DNA of 10,876 bases from an uncultured Eubacterium sp. GTDB taxonomy: Bacteria; Bacillota; Clostridia; Lachnospirales; Lachnospiraceae. The notes under the pieces were generated by a model, which saw only the letters and a program-made list of their open reading frames with translations, had not been told where the DNA came from and made no database searches. Within the stretch, counting starts at the first letter, position 1; every line of letters starts with the position of its first letter. The stretch lies in contig CAJUBQ010000135.1 in assembly GCA_910584595.1 (NCBI GenBank), forward strand, positions 1 through 10,876. Direction: 5' to 3'. This document shows positions 6,820-10,876 of the stretch, in pieces. Position numbers and translations under genes: made by a program.

Positions 6820-7446
6820 TCACTCTTCTTCTGTTATTACATTTTTAGAATCATAATATCCCTGAAACAGATCTGTAACAGCTTTATGTGTATCATTTGA
6901 AATATCCGGCAAATCTCTGCCCCATGCTTTCGTTGCCTGTTTAAATCCTTTTTCAAACGCAGCCTGCATTTCTTTCATCTTTTCTACATCATCTCCTGCA
7001 AGCGCACTTGCAAAATCAAAGATTCTCTGTGAGGTCTGCTTTACTCCATAATAGCCGTCTTCAGAAATGGCTTCCTGAGCCTTCTGCTTTGCTGCTTCAT
7101 CTACAGAAAAGCCTCCTTTTGCAAGCGTTGCCCAGAAATCATCATTTGCTTCTGTAAACTTCTGCGCCTGTTCACCAAGCATCTTATTTACAATGTTAAC
7201 AAGCTGATCCTGTCTTTTCTCCTGATCTGCCAACATCTGTTTTACAATTGCGGCACGTTGTTCCGGACTCTGCTTATTAATTGAATAAGGTGCCTTATCT
7301 TTGTTGTCAGAAGGTGTTTTCTCGTATACGGCGCCAGTTGTCTGTTCTGTTTCTTTCTTTTCCTGTGCAGCTTTTGTACTTGTTCTGGAAGTACCTTCAT
7401 ATACTGCATAGTTTGTAGTTGTTGCACTTATTCCTGCTAGACTCAT
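6820..7446 (-). CDS. Conserved protein of unknown function, 208 residues
   Basis: The function is not known. I recall similar proteins in Lachnospiraceae genomes, sometimes under the label 'hydrogenase-4 component G', which nothing in this sequence supports. The N-terminal 60 residues are polar and Ser/Thr/Lys-rich (MSLAGISATTTNYAVYEG at the start). Residues 60-98 are a charged amphipathic helix, and 100-200 form a conserved-looking domain with FWATLAKGGFSVDEAA (104-119), ISEDGYYGVKQTSQRIFDFA (127-146), and KAWGRDLPDIS (173-183). There is no signal peptide, membrane segment or metal-binding cysteine cluster, so it is probably cytoplasmic or exported by a route not visible here. The start is MSLAG because GGAGGG sits 7 bases before it. 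The ORF stays open for 67 more codons upstream, but that stretch has no good start site and would overlap the MATE stop. The sigma-D-like promoter suggests a link to motility. Confidence 0.82.
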   Translation of the reverse strand: MSLAGISATTTNYAVYEGTSRTSTKAAQEKKETEQTTGAVYEKTPSDNKDKAPYSINKQSPEQRAAIVKQMLADQEKRQDQLVNIVNKMLGEQAQKFTEANDDFWATLAKGGFSVDEAAKQKAQEAISEDGYYGVKQTSQRIFDFASALAGDDVEKMKEMQAAFEKGFKQATKAWGRDLPDISNDTHKAVTDLFQGYYDSKNVITEEE

Positions 7447-7590
7447 TTTTATTCCCTCCATGTCCGTATGATGTGAAACCTGCCGGTTTCCATTTACTGA
7501 TGTTCTTTCGCAGCAAATAATTACCGCGATTATGCAATTCCGTTTGCATGTCAGACTCCGGCCTGTTGCCAAAGCTTTCTGATTAATATC
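7447..7590 (-). promoter_or_regulatory. Leader of the 208-residue protein gene with two small hairpins
   Basis: If transcription starts near 7584 the untranslated leader is about 135 bases. Two perfect 6-bp hairpins are visible: ATGCAA/TTGCAT (7532-7549) and GAAACC/GGTTTC (7475-7490). The second lies 28 bases before the start codon. I compared it from memory with the c-di-GMP-I pattern and saw no match, so no known riboswitch class is claimed. Confidence 0.35.
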
Positions 7591-7591
7591 T

Positions 7592-7618
7592 ATATCGGTC
7601 TGTTCCTTTCTTTTCTTA
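7592..7618 (-). promoter_or_regulatory. Candidate sigma-D (sigma-28, flagellar) promoter
   Basis: On the minus strand TAAG (7615-7618), a 15-base spacer and ACCGATAT (7592-7599) match the sigma-D/sigma-28 consensus TAAA-N15-GCCGATAT at all but two positions. It lies in the gap after the MATE stop codon and reads toward the 208-residue protein gene. Confidence 0.6.
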
Positions 7619-7636
7619 AGCCTTCTTTTCTGTAAT

Positions 7637-9004
7637 CTAATTACCATTCGTTACATTTACGCTTTTTTTCTGAAGCGCTTTCATGACACACACATACGCT
7701 GGTATCAGAAACAGATCTGCAAAAATCCAGGCCATCGGACTCGCAAAACATGCCCCAATATAACCTGTCACCGGCACAAGAAATGCTCCGACAACCGCTC
7801 TTGCAACCATCTCGCAGACACCTGCGATAATTGCAAGCTTGCTGTAGCCAAGCCCCTGTATCGTAAAACGGACAATATTGACCAATGCCAGCGGGAAATA
7901 AAATGCACTGCCAATCAGCAAATATAACCGCACATTATCCAATATTGCAATCTCATCCGCATCCAAAAACAGCAGCGCAATTTTAGAACCAAACAAAAAC
8001 AAAATAAGAAACGCCAGCACAGCATAAATCAATCCAATCAAACAACAGGATAACACTCCCTTTGTTACCCGTTTCAGCTTTCCCGCTCCCAAATTCTGTC
8101 CCGCATACGTTGACATGGTAGATCCCATGGCATCAAACGGACAGCAGAAAAACATACCGACTTTATTTGCTGCCGTCACAGATGCAACTGCCATAGAACC
8201 AAGTGTGTTCACCGCAGTCTGTAAAATAACACTTCCGATCGCAGTAATAGAATACTGAAGCCCCATAGGTATTCCCATATTACACAACTTCTTAATACAA
8301 TCTTTATCCAATCTCCACTCGCTCTTTGACAATTGCAGAACTTCGAATTTTTTGCCGATATAACAAATACATAGTATCCCGGATATTCCCTGAGAAATGA
8401 CTGTCGCCCATGCGGCTCCGGACACTCCCATATCAAAGTTTATGATAAGCAGCAGGTCTAATATTATATTTAATAAAGATGAAATAATTAAAAACATCAG
8501 CGGACTCTTGCTGTCTCCGAGTGAACGAATAAATCCGGAAAGCAAGTTATACAGGTAGATTACCGGGATACCCAGAAATATCACAAAAATATAACGATAT
8601 GCTCCATCCATAATATCCGACGGCGTGTGCATCCACTGCAAAATATTTCTGCAGAGCAAACATACGCCAACTGTCATAATGCCTGCAAATACTGCCGCAA
8701 GAAAAATACCGTTTGCCACATACTTCCTAAGCCCCTCATAATCCTTCGCGCCAAAACGCTGTGCCACCGGAATCGCAAAACCATTGCAGATTCCCATACA
8801 AAATCCAATCACCATAAAATTTATGGAACCGGTGGAACCTACCGCAGCTAACGCCTGAACACCTAAAAATTTTCCAACAATGATTGTATCCATCATACTA
8901 TAAAACTGTTGAAAAAGCATCCCCAGCATCAATGGTACAAAAAACGCAAAAATCAGTTTTGTCGGCGATCCTTGCGTCATATCTTTACTTGCACTGCCTG
9001 CCAT
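7637..9004 (-). CDS. MATE family multidrug/toxin efflux transporter
   Basis: The 455-residue, strongly hydrophobic protein has the length and about 12 membrane segments of the MATE family, which exports organic cations and other compounds using H+ or Na+ gradients. The first membrane segments read FFVPLMLGMLFQQFYSMMDT (21-40) and IIVGKFLG (41-48), with Asp39 in the place of the conserved N-lobe aspartate. The pattern recurs in the second half, where the segment beginning LCNMGIPMGLQYSITAIGS precedes the repeat of the bundle. The substrate cannot be read from sequence. The start is at MAGSASKD because GGGAGGA lies 6 bases upstream; an ATG 5 codons earlier overlaps that site. It lies downstream of mtnN on the same strand, with a terminator in the gap and no separate promoter evident, so expression may depend on read-through. 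Confidence 0.92.
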   Translation of the reverse strand: MAGSASKDMTQGSPTKLIFAFFVPLMLGMLFQQFYSMMDTIIVGKFLGVQALAAVGSTGSINFMVIGFCMGICNGFAIPVAQRFGAKDYEGLRKYVANGIFLAAVFAGIMTVGVCLLCRNILQWMHTPSDIMDGAYRYIFVIFLGIPVIYLYNLLSGFIRSLGDSKSPLMFLIISSLLNIILDLLLIINFDMGVSGAAWATVISQGISGILCICYIGKKFEVLQLSKSEWRLDKDCIKKLCNMGIPMGLQYSITAIGSVILQTAVNTLGSMAVASVTAANKVGMFFCCPFDAMGSTMSTYAGQNLGAGKLKRVTKGVLSCCLIGLIYAVLAFLILFLFGSKIALLFLDADEIAILDNVRLYLLIGSAFYFPLALVNIVRFTIQGLGYSKLAIIAGVCEMVARAVVGAFLVPVTGYIGACFASPMAWIFADLFLIPAYVCVMKALQKKSVNVTNGN

Positions 9005-9046
9005 AAATATTCCTCCCATCTTGAACTCAAATATTTTTCTTTATGC

Positions 9047-9102
9047 AAAAAAAACAGAATCCGGCTCCGCTGGAAGACCTCTTCCGACAAAAGCTGGATT
9101 CT
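9047..9102 (-). terminator. Intrinsic terminator after mtnN, 43 bases before the MATE start
   Basis: On the minus strand AGAATCC (9096-9102) pairs with GGATTCT (9056-9062), enclosing a second stem GGAAGA/TCTTCC, followed by G and eight T residues (9047-9054 as A on the plus strand). It begins about 40 bases after the mtnN stop. Only 42 bases remain before the MATE ATG, too little for a promoter and leader, so it may act as an attenuator for the MATE gene as well as the end of mtnN. Confidence 0.85.
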
Positions 9103-9142
9103 TAGCTGTTATTGGATATTATGCAACATTCCATTAATTCGT

Positions 9143-9841
9143 TTATTGAAATGATTTCACAAACTCCAATACCATATTTGCACAATGTACAGCAGCCTCG
9201 TTTTCAAAAGTAGGATAATCTACTTCAGCAGACCCATCCGCTTTATCCGATATTGCGCGGACTACAACAAACGGTATCCCATTCAACACTGCCGCCTGTG
9301 CAATGGATGCTCCTTCCATCTCAGCACAATCGCCATGAAATTCTGAAATTAAGCGTTCCTTTACGATATGATCCGAAATAAACTGATCTCCGCTCACAAC
9401 ACATCCTTTTACAACATGAACATCCGGATTCGCACTGTTGCACGCATCGATCACAGCATCCGCCATTTTCATATCCGCGGCAAACTCTCTGTTTTCAAAC
9501 CCAGGAATCTTTCCCAGCTCATATCCGAGCGGACTAACATCTACGTCATGCTGAATCGCTTTTTCTGACACAAGAATATCCCCAATATCCAAATCAGCAT
9601 TTAATGAGCCTGCCACTCCCGTATTCAAAACATGTGTAATATGAAACAAATCAGCCAATATCTGCACACACATCGCAGCATTTACTTTGCCAACTCCGCA
9701 CTGCACAACAACTGCAGGTGTTCCCTGAAGCATACCTTCATAAAAATTCATACCCGCTTTTGTCACTACGCGGTCTGCTTTCATTGCTTCCTTTATGGTA
9801 GATACTTCTGTTTCCATAGCGCCTATAATTCCTATTTTCAT
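9143..9841 (-). CDS. mtnN: 5'-methylthioadenosine/S-adenosylhomocysteine nucleosidase
   Basis: The 232-residue protein matches the MtnN/Pfs family in length and motifs. It removes adenine from S-adenosylhomocysteine and methylthioadenosine in the cytoplasm, yielding S-ribosylhomocysteine for LuxS. Visible are KIGIIGAMETEV (2-13) with Glu12, the expected acid that activates water; VLNTGVAGSL (71-80); VVSGDQFI (148-155); AEMEGASIAQ (173-182), whose Glu176 should bind the ribose hydroxyls; and RAISDKAD (195-202) with Asp199, the expected proton donor to adenine. The start is MKIGII because AGAGGAG lies 8 bases upstream; a start ten codons earlier is open but has no such site. It lies 130 bases after luxS on the same strand, so the two consecutive pathway steps are adjacent. 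A possible own promoter lies in the gap. Confidence 0.96.
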   Translation of the reverse strand: MKIGIIGAMETEVSTIKEAMKADRVVTKAGMNFYEGMLQGTPAVVVQCGVGKVNAAMCVQILADLFHITHVLNTGVAGSLNADLDIGDILVSEKAIQHDVDVSPLGYELGKIPGFENREFAADMKMADAVIDACNSANPDVHVVKGCVVSGDQFISDHIVKERLISEFHGDCAEMEGASIAQAAVLNGIPFVVVRAISDKADGSAEVDYPTFENEAAVHCANMVLEFVKSFQ

Positions 9842-9906
9842 AACGATAACTCCTCTCTGACAACCGTTCAAAACGACTCTGCTTTCTCTTCATCTATTCT
9901 TCGGCA

Positions 9907-9935
9907 TTTATACAAACCAAATACTGTTTTGTCTG
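9907..9935 (-). promoter_or_regulatory. Candidate mtnN promoter in the luxS-mtnN gap
   Basis: On the minus strand CAGACA (9930-9935) and TATAAA (9907-9912) are separated by 17 bases, about 65 bases before the mtnN start. No terminator is visible between luxS and mtnN, so read-through from luxS is also likely. A 12-codon mini-ORF (9908-9946) overlaps this promoter. Confidence 0.45.
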
Positions 9936-9971
9936 CCTTTCATCATATCCGATCTTTCTTCCCGGCAAATT

Positions 9972-10451
9972 CTACTGTGGATAAACAAGACGAGATTCAT
10001 CTATTTGATACAATACCTGATCCAAATATCTTTTAGCAAGATAATTTGCCATCCCCAAATTCATATCCAGATAATTGCCACAATCTTTTGGACTTGCTCC
10101 AGGCACTTCATCCTTAAAATCGCGGATAAATTCAAACAAAGCCGTAATCAGGCCAACAATATCCCTGGATTCATAATCCCCTGCCAGCAGCAGATAAAAA
10201 CCTGTCCGACAGCCCATCGGGCCAAAGTATATAACTTTATCTTTATACTCCGGATCATTTCGCAAATACGTAGCTGCAAGATGTTCTATCGTATGCACTT
10301 CCGCTGTATTCATCACAGGTTCTTCATTTGGAGAAGTCATCCGCAAATCAAACGTTGTTACAACCGTATCTCCTACAGGATCTTTTCTGGACACATAAAT
10401 GCCCGGCTGCAGCTTTATATGGTCAATGGTAAAGCTTGTTATTTTTTCCAT
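9972..10451 (-). CDS. luxS: S-ribosylhomocysteine lyase (AI-2 synthase) LuxS
   Basis: LuxS cleaves S-ribosylhomocysteine to homocysteine and 4,5-dihydroxy-2,3-pentanedione, the precursor of AI-2. The 159-residue length is typical. The metal site is complete: His53 and His57 in HTIEH, and Cys124 in DCGNY. The catalytic residues Glu56 and Cys81 (in GCRTGFY, matching Cys84 of the B. subtilis enzyme) are present, as is the opening substrate loop around SFTIDH (6-11). The start has GAAGGGGAA 6 bases upstream, a purine-rich but not classical site. It is the first gene of the minus-strand run and feeds on the product of MtnN. It could act mainly in the activated methyl cycle; no AI-2 receptor or Lsr genes are in the window. 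Confidence 0.98.
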   Translation of the reverse strand: MEKITSFTIDHIKLQPGIYVSRKDPVGDTVVTTFDLRMTSPNEEPVMNTAEVHTIEHLAATYLRNDPEYKDKVIYFGPMGCRTGFYLLLAGDYESRDIVGLITALFEFIRDFKDEVPGASPKDCGNYLDMNLGMANYLAKRYLDQVLYQIDESRLVYPQ

Positions 10452-10490
10452 TTTTAATTCCCCTTCCCTAATGATGTATTGCTCTTTTCC

Positions 10491-10518
10491 ATTATAATAT
10501 AGGTATCGAATAGTACAA
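10491..10518 (-). promoter_or_regulatory. Proximal luxS promoter
   Basis: On the minus strand TTGTAC (10513-10518) and a perfect TATAAT (10491-10496) are separated by 16 bases. The start of transcription would lie near 10484, leaving a leader of about 33 bases, too short for a SAM- or SAH-type riboswitch. Confidence 0.65.
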
Positions 10519-10578
10519 AAAAGCTGACTGTTTACATATAAAGCAGTTTTTCACTATCTTTCAAAACATCTACTCTTT

Positions 10579-10607
10579 ACACTAACGAAAGATATGCAAA
10601 AAGTCAA
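10579..10607 (-). promoter_or_regulatory. Possible distal luxS promoter
   Basis: On the minus strand TTGACT (10602-10607) and TAGTGT (10579-10584) are separated by 17 bases. The -35 is strong and the -10 weak. It would give a second, longer luxS transcript with a leader of about 120 bases. Confidence 0.35.
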
Positions 10608-10641
10608 GAATTTTAATAATTTATTTTAGAAAAAGATTCAT

Positions 10642-10749
10642 AACGATAATCGTTCAGAAGCCCATGGAGCTGTTACTAATGACAGGCAGCCATCCAATCG
10701 TTTGGCTGAGTTTTTTTGTAACAGTTCAGATAACCCATGGAACTGTTAC
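10642..10749. repeat. Two direct copies of a 25-26-bp GTTCAGA...CTGTTAC unit
   Basis: Unit 1 (10652-10676) and unit 2 (10724-10749) read GTTCAGA, then AGCC or TAACC, then CATGGA, then GCTGTTAC or ACTGTTAC. They differ by two substitutions and one inserted base. Unit 1 is preceded by the palindrome AACGATAATCGTT (10642-10654). Both relate to the hairpin at 2802-2860. They lie in the gene-free stretch upstream of luxS and look like members of a dispersed intergenic repeat family. Confidence 0.7.
10687..10717 (+). terminator. Terminator-like hairpin reading rightward, first of two
   Basis: CAGCCA (10687-10692) pairs with TGGCTG (10703-10708), followed by AG and seven T residues (10711-10717). 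The orientation is plus, but no plus-strand gene precedes it. The stem is short. Confidence 0.55.
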
Positions 10750-10757
10750 GTTTTTTT
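10718..10757 (+). terminator. Terminator-like hairpin reading rightward, second of two
   Basis: GTAACAGTTC (10718-10727) pairs perfectly with GAACTGTTAC (10740-10749) over a 12-base loop, followed by G and seven T residues. It directly abuts the first hairpin and contains repeat unit 2. It may be a true terminator for a plus-strand RNA that I cannot see, or just the structure of the repeat. Confidence 0.6.
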
Positions 10758-10855
10758 GATACTATTCACGGTGGTGGATAAGTAACAAAGCAACAGTTTA
10801 GACAAAGTGTTGCTTTTGGGGCTCCCGGACGCTGGATGAGGGAATCGGCCCTGTC
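10758..10855. repeat. Right arm of the edge-to-edge inverted repeat
   Basis: This is the partner of 5-104 in inverted orientation, with 26 identical bases (10780-10805) and the same hairpin, AAAGCAACA (10787-10795) with TGTTGCTTT (10808-10816). Its loop differs from the left arm by one base. Beyond the hairpin the block CCGGACGC-T/C-GGATG is shared by both arms. The last 50 bases are GC-richer than the rest and have one plus-strand frame open to the window edge, but no start site is visible. Confidence 0.75.
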
Positions 10856-10876
10856 TCATTGTTCCGGTTTCCAGAA

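Noticed and set aside
7447..7600. Known riboswitch (for example c-di-GMP) in the leader of the 208-residue gene
   Set aside because: Two small hairpins exist, but the conserved core bases of the classes I could compare from memory are not present.
7447..7647. N-terminal extension of 67 codons on the 208-residue protein
   Set aside because: The frame is open, but the upstream ATG has no good ribosome binding site and overlaps the MATE stop. The extension has a composition unlike the protein, and it contains the sigma-D-like promoter, while GGAGGG sits exactly before the internal ATG.
9908..9946. 12-codon mini-ORF upstream of mtnN as a leader peptide
   Set aside because: The ribosome binding site is weak, it overlaps the predicted mtnN -10, and no attenuator hairpin follows it before mtnN.
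10005..10457. 150-codon plus-strand frame opposite luxS
   Set aside because: It lies entirely antisense to a certain luxS gene, has no ribosome binding site, and has a Cys/His/Ile-rich composition typical of the reverse complement of coding DNA.
10642..10757. CRISPR-like array
   Set aside because: There are only two direct units with unequal length and a terminator between them. There is no regular spacer pattern and no cas gene.

Overview
The window looks like chromosomal DNA from an anaerobic, butyrate-producing member of the Lachnospiraceae (Clostridia), most like the Roseburia/Agathobacter group. The reasons are an AT-rich sequence with strong AGGAGG-type ribosome binding sites, a butyryl-CoA:acetate CoA-transferase carrying the peptide signatures of gut butyrate producers, a SigI/RsgI pair, and a clostridial-type MATE pump. 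The genus is an inference. I found no phage, CRISPR, toxin-antitoxin or defence locus, and no tRNA or rRNA.

Layout, left to right. The left edge holds one arm of an imperfect inverted repeat of about 100 bp whose partner lies at the right edge. Next come an RlmI-type 23S rRNA methyltransferase (minus strand) and, divergent from it, a GT2 glycosyltransferase with a helical C-terminal domain (plus strand). A hairpin-forming intergenic repeat follows, then a plus-strand sigI-rsgI operon: an alternative sigma factor and its membrane anti-sigma factor, whose outer part is a long Ser/Thr/Asp-rich tail with no recognisable ligand-binding domain. A strong bidirectional terminator closes this half.

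The right half lies entirely on the minus strand. In transcription order it reads luxS, mtnN (pfs), a MATE efflux transporter, a 208-residue conserved protein of unknown function, and the butyryl-CoA:acetate CoA-transferase gene (but). MtnN and LuxS are consecutive enzymes that detoxify S-adenosylhomocysteine and release the AI-2 precursor. An intrinsic terminator lies between mtnN and the MATE gene, just upstream of the MATE start, so it could insulate or attenuate the pump gene. The unknown protein is preceded by a sequence resembling a flagellar sigma-D/sigma-28 promoter and followed by a 19-bp perfect terminator. The but promoter carries a near-perfect Rex (NADH/NAD+ sensor) operator at the predicted transcription start, which would tie the last step of butyrate formation to redox state.

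The most interesting signals are regulatory or repetitive rather than a new gene system: the Rex operator before but, the sigma-D-like promoter before the unknown protein, the terminator before the MATE gene, two families of hairpin-forming intergenic repeats, and the inverted repeat at the two window edges. Several start codons given here lie downstream of the longest possible ORF start, because a good ribosome binding site is placed for the internal ATG.
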